From Ignelater luminosus (Eukaryota; Arthropoda; Insecta; Coleoptera; Elateridae), in NCBI GenBank assembly GCA_011009095.1, contig VTPC01000642.1:35853-99852 (forward strand): a stretch of 64,000 nt of DNA, in the 5' to 3' direction. Positions 1 through 12,419 of the stretch are shown here, piece after piece; position 1 is the stretch's first letter, and every line of letters begins with the position of its first letter. The notes beneath the pieces were generated by a model that worked only from the letters and a program-made list of their open reading frames with translations, was not told the origin of the DNA and did no database searches. The position numbers and the translations under genes were made by a program.

Positions 1-103
1 AAATTCAATTATTTTTGACATTTTCGAAACAGCTCAAATTTATGTGCAATCACGTCTACTGCTTCTAGTGTTATCCTTGCCATACACCTACTTAAATGGA
101 AAT

Positions 104-1838
104 GTTCACCACCGTATATCCGAAAAGGGGTGGTAGAAGACATGATTTGGAACTTATTTAACCTAATATACTATTATACAAACTGTCACGGTTTTTGAGA
201 TATTGTCATTTTTTATAATTTCACCCAATTGGACATATTTCCCCATTTAAATGGAAACTTTTAATTTGAAGGCAATGATAATTTTATAATCTTTTATAGC
301 TACTCTATCAATTTTAGTAATTTCCATTCACTCCTACAAGTGATTAAACAAATTATACCTCGAAAAAGTTAAAAAAATTATGACTCTAAAATTTAACTTT
401 TACTTTATAAGACTATAAAAGAGAAAAATCCAATGGGTAACTGTGTTCAAACATTTTTTTCTTTGCCCTTTAAAATGACATATCAGACTTTTAACCACCT
501 GCAGATTCTTAGGACTAACAGATGACTTGAATACAAAAGAACCGTTTGACCACACAAAAGCCAACACTTGATAACACGTAATTGGTTGTAGGTTTGGCTT
601 TATAACCATTGGTGGTGTTGATTTTTGAATTTTCAACCGTTAATTTTGTGATTTTTGGCGTGTTGCAGGTCCGTATCAGTTTGCGTTGAACTCCACGTTT
701 TACTGCAATCCTTGAATTGGACTATTAAAGTGCATTGAATATACATTGAATTACACTTGTTTAATTGGGCTATTAAATAGTGATGGCCCCTAGACAGAAT
801 AACTCAAGGGAGTCAAATCTGGTGATCGAACAGGCCATATTATCGGTCCCTTTCGCCCTATCCATCTATTGAAAACGTTGGTATTTAAAAAGTCTCTTAC
901 AGCTATCCGATAGTAGACAGGGCATCCATCGTTTTGAAAAATTATTTGTCGGATCCTATCTAGTGGCACGTCATCCAAAGAATCGTCCAAATTGTTGTGT
1001 AAAAACTTTTTAAATGCCAACTATCCCAAAAGAAGAATAAGGCAAAACGGGCCGATAATATGGCCTGCTCGATCACCGTTTTTGACACTCTCGGGTTATT
1101 ATGACTGGGGACCATCACTATTTAATAGTCCAATCAAACAAGTGTAATTCAATGTAGATTTAATGCTTTTTAATAGTCCAATTAAACGCTTGTAATAAAA
1201 CGTAAAGTTCAACGCAAACTGATACGAACCTGAAACACGCAAAAATCACAAGATTAACGGTTGAAAATGCAAAAAACAACACCACTAATGGTTATGAAGC
1301 CAAACCTACAACTAATAACGTGTTATCAAGTGTTTGCCTTTGTGAGGCCAAACGGTTCCTTTGTATTCAAGTCGCCTGTTAGTCTTAAGAATCTACTGGT
1401 GGTTAAAAGTGTAATATGTCATTTTAAAGAGCAAACAACAAGGATGTTTTTGAAAATGATTAAACATAATTACCCATTGGATTTTTCTGTTTTATAGCCT
1501 TATAAAGTAAAAGTTAAATTTTAGAGACATAAATTTTTTAACTTTCTCCGGGTCTAATTTGTTTAAGCACTTGTAGGAGTGGATGGAAATGACTAAAGTT
1601 GATAGAGTAGCTATGAAAGATTATAAAATTATCATTACCTTTAAACTAAAAGTTTCCAATAGCGCGGTGTTCACATTTAAATGGGAAAATACGCCCAATT
1701 GGGTGAAATTATGAAAAATGCCAAAATCTCAAAAACCGTGGGACTTTGTATAATAGTATATTAGGTTAAATAAGTTCCAAATCATGTCTTCTACTACCCC
1801 TTTTCGGATATACGGCGGTGAACCAAACACCCTGTATA
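104..1838. mobile_element. Foldback (long inverted-repeat) element, copy 1
   Basis: The two halves are reverse complements: sequence from about 104 (caccaccgtatatccgaaaa) returns inverted up to 1838, where it ends in caccctgtata. The arms are roughly 750-800 bp, separated by an asymmetric centre near 865-1030. The outermost left bases (tatacagggtgtttgg) are missing or diverged here but present in the second copy at 33820-35581. The centre and inner arms carry a captured piece of a Tc1/mariner-type transposase (minus strand, about 790-1020; motifs FQNDGCP and PVRSPDLTPL). The short open frames in each arm (400-636 and 1261-1497) are mirror images produced by the palindrome and are not taken as genes. 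There is no complete transposase, so the element is non-autonomous. Confidence 0.8.
790..1020 (-). pseudogene. Captured Tc1/mariner-type transposase C-terminal fragment in foldback copy 1
   Basis: About 76 residues read on the minus strand: NNLDDSLDDVPLDRIRQIIF, FQNDGCPVYYRIAVRDFLNT, RWIGRKGPIIWPVRSPDLTP. This matches the C-terminal half of IS630/Tc1/mariner transposases found widely in insects (second acid in FQxDG, third normally in SPDLxPLDxxLWG). The third acidic position, expected after SPDLTPL, is a serine. It lacks the N-terminal DNA-binding region and first catalytic acid, so it cannot be active. The inner end of the same fragment recurs on the plus strand at about 1040-1130 as part of the other arm. 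Confidence 0.7.
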
Positions 1839-2324
1839 TCTCTATTTTCAACATACATTTCAAATAGGTGCGTATTGTTTTTGATTAAAAATAAATCTGT
1901 GACTCATGTATCTCTTTATGTGAAATAGATATTATCATTTTCAAAGGTATAAACGCAAGTTGTTATGGTAACCAGCTAACCTGATCTACATTCAACCAGA
2001 AATTATGATTTTTAATCTCTATCCAGCACTTGAAGCAACGACGATTTTATATAATCAATATGCTTATTCATTATTTTAGGGTACACTTAAAGGGGCTTTT
2101 TTGTAGCCTAATACTTCAAGGTATCCAAACAATAAAGAGAGATTTAGCAAAAAATGGGATTACGATTGTTGAATTTTTAGAAACAGCCTGGCCCGCCTAA
2201 TGATGCAGGTGCAGAGGTACGGAACAGAACTCACCCCCACAGACAATGTGCACTAAATATTGAACCCGGTATGATATGTTTTATTAGACAGCGCTGTAGG
2301 TTGTTCTGATAAATGTTCAAGATA
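1839..2324. other. Intergenic, nothing recognised
   Basis: AT-rich sequence between the foldback element and the mariner remnant. I see no open frame with family resemblance and no clear repeat. Confidence 0.5.
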
Positions 2325-2645
2325 TACGAGGCTTGCTAGGAAATCTCTGCAAACGGTTAAGAAAAACACAGATACAATTTAGTAAATGGCGTTATTGTTT
2401 CTCAGAATATTTGCCCATAGCATTAATACACTCAAATAAATTGTCTCAACGGCTGTTTCAAGCGAAGGATAACGCTCACCACTCATTTTGTTTTTGATTG
2501 TTGGGAACAGAAAAATTCATTTAGTGCTAGATCAGGCGAATACGGGCAATGAAGCCTAAATTTTACTTTTTCACTGGCTAAAAGTTCGACAGTTTGTGAA
2601 GTTGTGTGGGCACTAGCATTGTCACGGTGTTTCATTCTCTTTGTA
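2325..2645 (-). mobile_element. Mariner 3' remnant
   Basis: The minus strand encodes pieces of a mariner transposase C-terminus: HRDNASAHTTSQTVELLASE, then CPYSPDLAL. The second catalytic D is present in RDNASAH; the third is lost (SPDLALNEFF instead of LAPNDFF). The end at 2326 (acgaggcttgctaggaaa) resembles the outer end of the mariner at 44696 (acgaggcctgctggaaaaat), so it is read as the 3' TIR of the same family. Frame breaks follow, and the 5' two thirds are absent. Confidence 0.65.
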
Positions 2646-3645
2646 CAATAAACGTTTTATATTTAGTTTAAATATAAATTTTTATTGATGGACTGCCAAC
2701 TGTCAACTACAATGGCTCAAAGGTGGTTAAAATTCGATTTTTTAAATTATCCAGATAAAAACGTAATCGACGGTCGTCTGACCTCGGTTCATATGTTGAG
2801 TCAATAGAGACCATTTATGACACTTAAACTACGCTTGTCTAGTGACTTCTTCGTGACATATTCAAATCTGTAGCGATTGGTGACTGGTATTTTCAGTCAT
2901 TTCTTGAAAATGCTTAGAATCGGCAATTGTTTATCACCAAAACACGTTTGCGTAGGAGAAACGAATAACGATCTCTTGTTCACAAATCCGCCAACCCAAC
3001 TCGGTTATCTCTTATGTTATCGAATAACTCGAATTTCGCCCATTTTCTTTGACTTCTAGCGCCAAAATCTTGATAGATAAAAAACGCGTTCCACTGGGTG
3101 CGTAGACGGTAGATCAATCTCTAAGTAGAGGAAAACCCCTTGGTTGCATTCTGATACCTTCGTTGCTAGAGTTAGCTATTAATCTGCAAATCTTAAGATT
3201 TAGAACATTTACCACCGTTTCTGACGATGTGCTTCACCGTGTCCTCCATCAACCAATTTTGAACAGGGCGCGGCTTAAATTCATCTCGTGTCATAGGAAA
3301 GAAGCTAAAATCTTTCTACATAAAATTGATTTGGTTTATCATCTAAGAGGAGCAAATGATCTCAAAAAAAATGTTTAAAACCGTGGCTTTACATAAAAAA
3401 AGTTTAAAAAAATAATTACTTGTTTTTTGTTTCTGAACAGTACTGATATTCAAGTTAGAATATTTTAAAATAAAATATTGATTTTGCAGCAAAAGGCCAT
3501 CTACATCTTAGAATTTCAAGTAATTACAGTTACACAAAAACAAAGCTATTTTGTCTCTCTAGCGAATGACATTTACAAAATTCAAATATCTTGTCTAATT
3601 ACTGTGATATTTGGCCTGAAGTTTTAAGTGAAACACCCTGTATAT
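2646..3645. other. Unclassified sequence ending in a TIR-like motif
   Basis: No family resemblance in the short open frames here. The stretch finishes with aaacaccctgtata at 3631-3645, the same terminal motif that closes the foldback and small TIR elements elsewhere in the window, so a decayed non-autonomous element probably ends here. Its left end was not located. Confidence 0.35.
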
Positions 3646-6600
3646 ATAAACAAGTTTCCACGGCTCTATTGTCTGCTTCTCGCATCCTTTTTGCCGTCTG
3701 TTTTTACCCACATAGTTTTCTTTTTCTAAATCTCTTCTTCTTGTTCCATCTTCCCATTTATTACTTCTTCTCTTTCTTTCTAACAATTAAATATATTGAT
3801 CTTACATAATGACTCTATTACAATGACAATTAATAATTATAGTTAAAATTAATAAATACTAATATGGAAACATTTCATAAAAGGAAAATACTCTTTAGTT
3901 TACAGTCTAGCTTGCTAGATAGAACTAAATTTGTAAATGGCAATATCAATCCACTTACAGGTAACATAATGTAATGATATTAAAAGGTTGAAATAATACC
4001 TGAATAAGAAAAACAACAAGAATAATGATATCATTAGAGTTATTGAACAGCATAAGAACAGACAGTTAGTTAATCAAACAATTAAAGAGAATATTTTAAA
4101 TATTCTGAAATTTGTAAGATTAGTCGATTATGTAATAGTCTTTTTTTATTGTTCATAGAATTAATTATAGGAGTTTATGAATAGAAAAAGGACAATTGAA
4201 GAGAAGTTTGTTGATAAGTTCTTAATAATAAATTTTAGAAAAAGTTTGGTATGTTTTTTTTGAATTGAATTTTGTTAATAAGAGTTTTTAGAGAAAAACA
4301 TTTTATATTGAGTTGAAAAGTTGTTGCGGTTAAAATAATTTTTGAAGATTTGAATTCGAGTTTATGTAGAAGTTATTTAAAAGTATTGATAATAAACAAA
4401 GATTAGTGAACGATATTATCGAGTTTATTTTACTGTATGGGTGACGGAGTTAAAAAGGAATAAAGAGGTTGTATTAAATGGAAGGAAGAATAAGTTAGTT
4501 ATTAAAACGGAGTAACAAGAAATAAAAGCCAGAGAGTTAATTCATTATTAGTTTCGATTTTTTATTTTCTTCATGGACATTCAAACCAATTCGGTCCTGA
4601 AAGAAAGAAACAGTTCACAATAATAAAAATTATCTAACATATTTAAAGAAGAGTAACATTATTATTTAATTTACTTACCTTCTAATACATTTTATTGTGT
4701 GGAGGAATAATGGAATCTTTGATATGTGTTGTCCGAATGTCTTTGGTGCGGACTTAAGCAACCGGTGGACCAAACAGCGACGTACTGAAGAAGGTTGTCT
4801 TCATTAACAGAGGAAGACCGACTCTACGAAGGGTGTATGGAAGCAAGGAGGTCTGCGGAAAGGGAATAGGAAGTGTAAAGTTAAAAGGTTGTGGTGAAGT
4901 GAGGTAAACAAGAATAAAAAAAAAGGTGGTAAACAAAGAAATAAGTCAAATTTGGAGATAATAAGAACATAAAACAGAAATTTTAATATCAGAAAATCAT
5001 TACAAAATATTTATAAACATCAAAAAAAATAAAATTAATCCATTGATTCAATTCTCATGTACATGCATCACAATAAGTACAAAACTCAAAAGATAAATAA
5101 ACTCAATTTATAATATAACTGATAGGCAGCTGACTAAGAATAAACTAATTCTTCATTTACGTGAATAAGAAGAGCGCTCTCAAAGCTAACCTTATTTTAA
5201 AATAGCAATGATTAATCTTATTTTATTTTTTAGATAAATATTCACGCTCTGACTTCAATAAATAATTACTTAATTTGTATCTATGAAATTTAAATAACCA
5301 TAAAGAGTAAAAGTAAGCAACGGCTAGCAAGCATTTTGTAGCTCTACGGCTTGTTTATCTTCAAACTTAATTATCCAAAGTCTTATTTTAACCTAAAGCT
5401 TAAAACGACAAAATTCTACTTAAAACTACAAACATAGAATGCGGTCAATTGACCTTTAAACAATACGAGAAAGTGCAATACAACAAGGTTTGACTAACTT
5501 AGCGATTATTCCACAAAGTGTTTGAAATTTTCTTATTCTTGCACAGCACAAATAATTTATTACGGTACACGCACTAATTAAATTTTAACAAAGTGGTAGG
5601 TGCGGCAAAAGAAATATATTTTTAAGTACTACTTTGAAATTCGCAACGATGGATGTCCCAAAGACCGATGCAATAACTTCCAGTGTTTCTCAAGAGGAAT
5701 GAAAAATAACCAGAAGGGTTATCGTAAGAGTTCACTTATTCTTTACTATAATTACTCAAATAACCTGGAGCACGAAGCTATGTCAACACGTCTATCTAAG
5801 AGTTGATTCTGATGACGATAAAGTCCCTCCAGTTTCACCATAGCTGGGAATATGCTACTAGATGCAGGTACCTGAACGATTAACAGGAATCGAGAGGCTA
5901 CAATGAGTGTATTACTGTTGAGTAGGACGACAAGACACAATAACATAAAAAAAACCAAAACAAAAATAAAAAACTGATTTTGGACAATATATGATCACAA
6001 GCGATCGGCGGTCAACGATAGTCTTCTTGACACCAGGGACTTAAGTAATAAATTGCTAGTACTTGTTGTAACTTGATACGGCCAGCAAAACGCTGTACTA
6101 GGCACTTCATACTTCAAAGAAGGTTCCTACGATTAGCACTGAAGAGTTCACAATAAGATAGGATAGATATAAATTTCTTCACAACCAAGCTATACCACGT
6201 GAAAACGCTTTATCTTATTTTACGTAACACAAGACTGTGGGCTTCCCCTAGAACTCAAACTAACATAGTGACGACATAGTCTTGACCACAAAAGTCTCTG
6301 AAGGCAAAGTAAAATCCAAGATGCTTCTAACGAAACCTTAATGTAGAAATAAGATCTCTAAAAGTTAATTAATTATGGAAAAATGCCATTTTCTTAAAGG
6401 ATGACCTAATTTTTGAAAACAACACAATATATTTTACTGGCATGTAGTTGCACGCTAGCAATTCCTCCTAATGTGCTTTCCATAATTTGATTGCTATGGG
6501 ATCGAACATTTCATACTTTCTAGTTTCTAGTTCTAAAGACCGTACAGTTATTTAGCATTTCTTGGGCCGAGTTTCACTTATCATGCTACCTTATAATGTA

Positions 6601-8034
6601 AATTTTCAAATATATTTCAATTTGAGAATTTTGTAAACACAATTTTCTTTTTTTTTCGTTTATTAAATTTCTTTATATTGCAAGTATTTTTCACATTTGT
6701 TTCCAATTAAAATCTTTTGCTAATTTAGTTTCGTTTGTAAAACTCTTTGTGAAAATATCCAGTTTCGTTGATTAAGTCTTCTTATTGTAAGCATTTTCTT
6801 ACCTTGGAATATTATGTCAAATCAAGTTTGCTTCACAATGAATTAATTCACGCGCAAATTTTCCAGGGCATACTGTGGACATGCATTACTATTGATTGCA
6901 TCGCTTTTTCATTTCATCTTTCGCTACGTCGCAGGCTGCAAAGTTGGAAGTGCGCGGGCAGAAAGATTAGGTTAGTTCGAGAAAGCAGACCCGCCTTCGA
7001 GTTTTATCAAGTGCTGTTAGAGCATATTCTCTTTACCATAAATGTATTCAAGTTTGTTTTAAGAGTCTATAAAAAGTGGCTTTTTGGGCTATTTCGACTA
7101 CTTAAGTCGGATATATCTGTTGAAATTTGCGAGTAATCGAGACGAATTCTACAAGTTTGTATTTTGTGGGGGTTGAAGGACATTTCGCTTTTGTTTAATT
7201 TTAAGCCCGTCCAAACGAAGTTTGGAATCGTAAATATAACATCTCTCTTTTGTTTTCTCGTTTTAAAAGTGCTTCTCAAGTGGCTTGAAAATTCCTGTTA
7301 TTAGAAAAAAGAAAATTCTCGTGTAACAAACTTTTTGCTTTAGCAGTTTCGACTGGCATATAATTTTGTGAAACTAAATATAGAAGTGCATTAGTGGTTT
7401 TGCATTCAAGCATTTTACTGGTAATAAATAAAGAAACTGTTTGTTGCTTCCCGAATATAAGCGTGCAAAGGTCAATGAACGTTCCGGCCATCGTTCATGT
7501 TAAATTGTCTTGTAGATAACTCTTGTTGAAGTCCACGTTTTGTGCTACCGTTCACGAAAATTCTGTAACCATTGCGTATTATGTTAAGGTATGTCTTTTG
7601 CCTAATTATTTTCATTTGTTACTTTTATTTGTGGGGAAAGGAAAAGACTAATTATTTTGAAAAGTTTTAGTATACAAATTAAAGGATACTCATAGTAGAG
7701 GAGCCTTTGCTTCCTTTTTTGTTTTTCTTAAGAAATCGAATGGAAAACTAAAGAATTGCATTTTATAAATGTAAAATTATTTAGTAACACTTTGTGTTTT
7801 TGTCTTTAAAAAGTTATTTTGTTAGTTTATTAGTAAAACTTTAGGTTATATACTGCAGTTGAGAGTGACCAATGACCGGTGGATTTTTTTTGTGGGTTTT
7901 AACATTTACCGATTTGGTAAATCACAGCGAGCTGTTCAATGCAAAGCCGATTAAGACTTTAAGATAATACGTATAGGATTTTGGTAAGTTACAAGTGTTC
8001 ATTGCTATCAGAGCATCTTTCGAAGAATTTTATG
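3646..8034. other. Long intergenic stretch, no gene identified
   Basis: Mostly AT-rich. The part around 6880-7500 has somewhat higher GC and several open frames (for example 6768-7136 plus), but none resembles a known family and no splice-consistent exon set could be drawn. The minus frame at 5752-5958 opens with a hydrophobic stretch but nothing supports it further. Upstream exons of the Beat gene at 14545 could lie here or outside the window; I could not find them. Confidence 0.4.
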
Positions 8035-8465
8035 TACAGGATGTTTTATCGAAGTACTTATATACAGGGTGTTCGTTGGTGTGAGGCCACATCTGCGAAC
8101 GCGCTAACTTTTGACCTGGCCTCTAGCGTTCTTTTGATTGCAACATCTTCAGGCATTACCTGAGTTTTCTTTACTGAGTTTCTGAGCTAATTTTAGGATA
8201 AGTTATCTGTAAACTCATTCCATCTTCGGCGTTCAAGTTGCTGCGAGCGCATTTTGACCTGCACGAGCATAAGGTCTTTTTCTGGGTTTTATCAACTTAA
8301 GAAATACATAAATCAATAAGTCACCGACGCGACGTAAGGTTTTCATTTTCATAGTCATGCAGTTTGGGTTAGTTCCTATGTAAGTCAGAATGGTAGCGTA
8401 CTTACGCGAGAGAACGAGGCAGAAGCGTAACTACTGAGATATGGAGGAGATCTCCGGACTCTTTA
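8035..8465. repeat. Possible decayed TIR elements (tacagg ends)
   Basis: Two element-like left ends lie close together: tacaggatgttttatcg at 8035 and tatacagggtgttcgttgg at 8061. The same outer motif is found on the foldbacks and on the small TIR element at 37261. No matching right end could be paired with confidence, and no protein similarity is seen. Confidence 0.35.
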
Positions 8466-8599
8466 GGATCGAGGTGTACAGTTAAAAATAAACATTAAAA
8501 AACGGATTTTCTGCCTTGCCAATTTCTCATTAGAAAAATTGCAAACAAATAATTTAATTATTCGAGTTGTATAAAAATGTTTTTATCGGCGTAATCAGC

Positions 8600-10160
8600 G
8601 GCGTAAGCCGCAATACTTACTTACTTATCCTCGACCTCTTCTACCACGGCTGTAGAGGTAATTTTTCTGTTTCATTTCTTACTATCTTTAGCTTTTCTTT
8701 TTACTTGCGTCCAGTCCATTCCTTTTCTTCTCAGTACGCCTGCTATTTCGTTGTTCCACGTTCTTCTCTGCCTGCCTCTTCTTTTCTGTTTGGTTGTCTG
8801 CATTTCCCATATCATCTTCACCGTCCTTTTGTCGCCTATTCTCACCACGTGCCCGAACCACCTTAGTTGTTGTGTTTTAATTTTTTGTATTACACTTTTA
8901 ACTTTTAGGTCGTTTCTTATTTTTTCACTTCTAACTTTGCCCGTTTTTGTCACTCCCGCAGTTTTTCTTGGAATCTTCATTTCACACGCTTAGTACCCAT
9001 GATGCACTACCATAGATGACCATAGGCACCAGTGCCGCCTCATATATCCTAACTTTTGTCTTTTGGGACATTTCTTTTTTGTTGAAGAACTAGGTATACA
9101 ATATTCTACATATTGTTGTAGTTCTGCTAATTCTGTTCATTATTTCTTCTCTAAATCTCTAGGGTGTTTTTGTTATGGACCCTAGGTATTGTTTTTTTCT
9201 ACCGTTTTTATTCTCTCAACTTGCAGATCTGTTACATCTTTTCTGCTTAATTTGCTATCGTCATTATTTCTGATTTTCCTATTACGTTCAATTCGTTTCT
9301 ATAATTCTTCTTTATTATTCGCAAAGATTATTAGATCATGGGCATATAATGGTCACTTATTTCTACCGGTCTTAGTTTTCTGTAACCTAAGTAAGTTTTC
9401 CTTTTTCCTATACTTATTTTCTTTGCTCTTTGATCCATAATTATTATAAATACAAATGGGCTCAGGATGCTACTTTGTCTTACTCCGTTGTTTTCTATGA
9501 AGTTTTCTGTTGATTTCCCTCCTATTCTAAGTACATTTCCTGTCGTTTCGTATAGGGATCTTATTATTTTTATAAATTTTTCATTTATGCCTCTTTTCTT
9601 GAAAATCTCCCAGATTTTACTTCTTAATATCCTATCAAATGCCTTCTATAAGTCTATCGTACTTATATAAATCTTTTTATTTGAAGCTGTTATTTTTTCT
9701 GATGTTTGCCTTGTTACAAATATTCAGTCATGTGTGGATCTGTCTGCTCTGAACGCTACTTGTGAGTCCTTTATCGTTGCCCCTATTTCTTCTTTCTTCA
9801 ATAACCCTTTCGTATACTTTAAGGGCCATACATAGAAAAGATATTCCTCTAAAGTTATTGCAATTATTGTAGTTCCCTTTTTTATGTATTGGTGTTATCA
9901 CTCCAGTCTTCCATTATGTTGAGATTCTATTCGTTCTCCAGGCGGCTTTCAATATTTTATGTAATAGAGTAATACCTTCCTCTCCCATGTGTTTTATCAT
10001 TTTCGGTCTTATGTTATTTATTTCTGGGATCTTTCCAACTTTAATTTTCTTTTCTTCTTCGATTATTTCTTTTGGCATTTCTTCTTTCTGCACTTTTCCA
10101 GCTCCTAAGTAATAAGTCCGCAAAATTTTCCTTCTATCTTCCAATTATTTTATCTTCTTC
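8600..10160 (-). mobile_element. RTE-like LINE, reverse transcriptase and 3' end (broken)
   Basis: The minus strand carries reverse transcriptase pieces in order. These are KAAWRTNRI and EGITLLHKIL (about 9914-10144), then a stretch matching the AAFRxxRSTxDxIFxxRQ region (about 9690-9790, seen as QVAFRADRSTHD), then the 3' conserved KTQQLRWFGHVVRIGDKRTV and GRQRRTWNNEIAGVLRRKG (8672-8980). The 3' terminus near 8605-8640 ends in tandem aagt units (plus strand acttacttacttatcctcg), as RTE-type LINEs often do. Several frameshifts and stops separate these blocks, so no full ORF remains. RTE-like is my best clade call; CR1-like is an alternative. The 5' part continues beyond an inserted segment at 10165-10597. 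Confidence 0.75.
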
Positions 10161-10164
10161 AAAA

Positions 10165-10597
10165 ATCAACATAACCCTATCGGTTTACATTAGAATTGTG
10201 ACAAGAGCTATCCAAAAAAAATTTCGATTGTTTTTCCGTCTATTTTTTTTAAATAGGCTGATTTCTATTATTTTAATAGGGTTCATGATGGTTACTCGAA
10301 ATTGAAACGTTGTACAGAAATTCTGTTAGCATATTTTAATAAAGCACAAAAAGTGGCAACGAAAAAGTGGTTTTAGTTTTTCGATATCTCTTCAAATAAA
10401 TGAAAAAAAAAATGAAAACGATAATTGAGAAATCTACGTTTTTTTAAATATCTCATAAACTATCCAAGATATCTAAATCTTGCAAACGCCAACAAAAAGG
10501 CCCTATAAATAGCCAACTTTCATACCATTTAACAGATCCTGTATCTCTTACCGTTTTCAAGATCCCCATGCTGTGCATTTTTATCTTGGACACACTG
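10165..10597. repeat. Segment inserted in the RTE-like LINE
   Basis: About 430 bp of AT-rich sequence with no LINE resemblance separates the RT half (below 10160) from the endonuclease half (above 10598) of the LINE. It ends in gacacactgtatg, close to the terminal motif of other small TIR elements in this window. It therefore looks like a non-autonomous element that landed in the LINE. Confidence 0.4.
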
Positions 10598-11230
10598 TAT
10601 GTCATTCTCTATTTCCATTTCCACTTTTATTAATCGCTCATTTCTGCTTCTCCAGTTTCTTATACTGCCTGTTAATCTCTTATTGTATATACATCCCACT
10701 CCTGATTATGCCCTCTTTGTAATTTCTACTTCACTATATATCTTCACCTATTTCCGCATATTCTTGACCTTTCTTTTTCGTTTCGGTTATTGTGAGTATG
10801 TGTGCTTCTGTTTCTTTCATTACCTTACACAGTTTTACCTCTTTCCCGTTCAGTCCTCTCACATTCCATGTTGCTACCTTCCACGTCTCTACTTTTTCTT
10901 TTTCTTACTCTCTATGCTTACTTCTTCACTATCCTTTGTTTTATTTTCCTTTTTCCGTTTATTTTTTCTCTGTCCTTATTTCTCGCTGGTTCGTCATCAA
11001 AATTTTTTGTCCTTTTTTCCTTTTTGTTTGGTTGTTTGAACTGTCTTCCCTTCTCTGCTTTGTTTTGACCAGTTCACCTTTGTCCTTACTTAATTTCCAT
11101 TTCTCGTTTATTTCAATATTGTTGTAAATGGCATTTATACATTTGTCAAGCTTAAGGTTAGAATTTCTCTCAGCTAGGGATGAGCTGTTATTTACCATTT
11201 TTCTAATAACTAATTTTAAATAATACATAA
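10598..11230 (-). mobile_element. RTE-like LINE, 5' endonuclease part (broken)
   Basis: The minus strand near 10880 reads KVATWNVRGLNGKEVKL, the start of an AP-endonuclease domain, followed towards lower coordinates by KETEAHIL- and KKGQEYAEI-like pieces. Further 5' (10959-11228) is a basic open frame of 89 residues that may be the leading part of the ORF. It has the same orientation as the RT block at 8600-10160, and the two are read as one element split by an insertion. Frameshifts prevent a continuous ORF. Confidence 0.6.
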
Positions 11231-11690
11231 TACGTAAAGCTAGGCATAAGACAAATTGAAACTTTTGTTAGGTGGGTATGTCTAACGGTCTGTAACTGTA
11301 AGTGTATAAAGCTTCTTTACTTAGCCAAGGAACAACGAAGTATACCTGACAAAATTATTGAAAAAGAATTTTTATTTTTCAAAAATTATCGTGACGAAGA
11401 CATGACATCAACTGCATTATCTGCAGGATCATCATCACATCTAAAAACATTAAAGCTAGACATTAAAATACGATGGAAAAGCGTTTTTTTTAACTATGAT
11501 GGAGAGTATTGATGGGATAAACAAAAATTCGATTAATGTCATTTTTCGTCAAACTGATAGACGTGATCTAAACCTTTTTGCTCTAGAATAGAACATATTT
11601 AAATACTTGCTTGGTTTTCTAAGTAAATAAATTCAAACAAATTACTAAAATACTAAGTAAACAGTAGGTTAATACTTTAAATCTGGTACT
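11231..11690. other. Intergenic, nothing recognised
   Basis: AT-rich sequence between the LINE 5' part and the hAT-like remnant. No supported feature. Confidence 0.5.
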
Positions 11691-11715
11691 CGTTTTCAGG
11701 AGTGAATTATAATCC

Positions 11716-11940
11716 ATTTTAAAAGCCGACGCAAAAGTTATTACTGCTATTAAAGCTATGAAAGCGAATATGCTTAAGAACTTTAATCATAGATTTACTA
11801 TTACAAAGATAGAAGTTTTAGCATCACTACTGGACCCTCGATTTCAAAATTTAACAGACGATGTCTGCAATTATTTATCTTCAAAAGGAAACGAATACTA
11901 TTATCAAAGTTTTGGTAAAACATGTTCTAGGCGTATTTGA
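11716..11940 (+). pseudogene. hAT-like transposase fragment
   Basis: The plus frame reads AKVITAIKAMKANMLKNFNH, then EVLASLLDPRFQNL. The LA(S/T)LLDPRFK(N/D)L block is a hallmark of hAT/BED-type transposases just before their C-terminal dimerisation region. Only about 70 residues remain, ending in a stop at 11938-11940. No C-terminal hAT dimerisation motif was found downstream, so it is a remnant. Confidence 0.55.
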
Positions 11941-12179
11941 GCACAACAACTAGGAGAATTCAGAAAAGGAAAATGATAAAACAGACTTTATTATCATTGC
12001 TAGCAGCAAAAAGTTCTGTAAATAATGCAGGGCCACTAACAAACAATGGAAATTACTGACTAAGTACACAGATTACAAAATTACTTAAAAATTGGCACAG
12101 CATGCAGTTGATTGGTGATTCATATCAACATAGATTAGGAAATATTAATACTGACAGCTATTATAAAAAACGAACTATA

Positions 12180-12400
12180 CCAATCAAGCGTCATATACGC
12201 CACGTCGTCGCTGACAATGCCTCAGCCTATTCAAGTCAGCGGCGCGTCGACGCGCCGCTGCACGCCGTCAAATTGTCAAGAAGCGCCACCGCCGCCAACA
12301 GGTATGTCGGCGCACACCTCTAGTTGTAACCGATTAAAAACCAAAAAAGATCCTGAAGTTTCAACAACACTACTAAAAAAACGACGAGGCGAACTGATGT
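12180..12400. other. GC-rich island with a perfect 24-bp palindrome
   Basis: Within AT-rich surroundings, 12190-12320 is strongly GC-rich. Positions 12237-12260 form an exact palindrome with half-site cagcggcgcgtc. Two overlapping plus frames (12102-12323 and 12217-12405) run through it but resemble no family I know. Origin unknown: it could be a piece of a mobile element, a binding site, or a small CpG-rich relic. Confidence 0.6.
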
Positions 12401-12419
12401 CATGATTGAAGTTTGATAA

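Noticed and set aside
400-636. Repeated open frame of about 70-78 residues (also at 1261-1497, 34276-34476, 34927-35139) as a gene family
   Set aside because: All four lie in the mirrored arms of the two foldback copies, so their repetition is explained by the palindrome and not by a conserved protein.
5752-5958. Minus-strand signal-peptide-like ORF starting MVFFMLLCLVVLL
   Set aside because: Hydrophobic start only; no family, no splice partner, no promoter evidence.
6768-7136. 122-residue plus-strand ORF
   Set aside because: Longest open frame of its region, but no recognisable motif and no supporting signals; likely chance.
10599-11127. Plus-strand hydrophobic ORFs (up to 146 residues) as membrane proteins
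   Set aside because: They are antisense shadows of the LINE endonuclease region, which reads KVATWNVRG on the minus strand.
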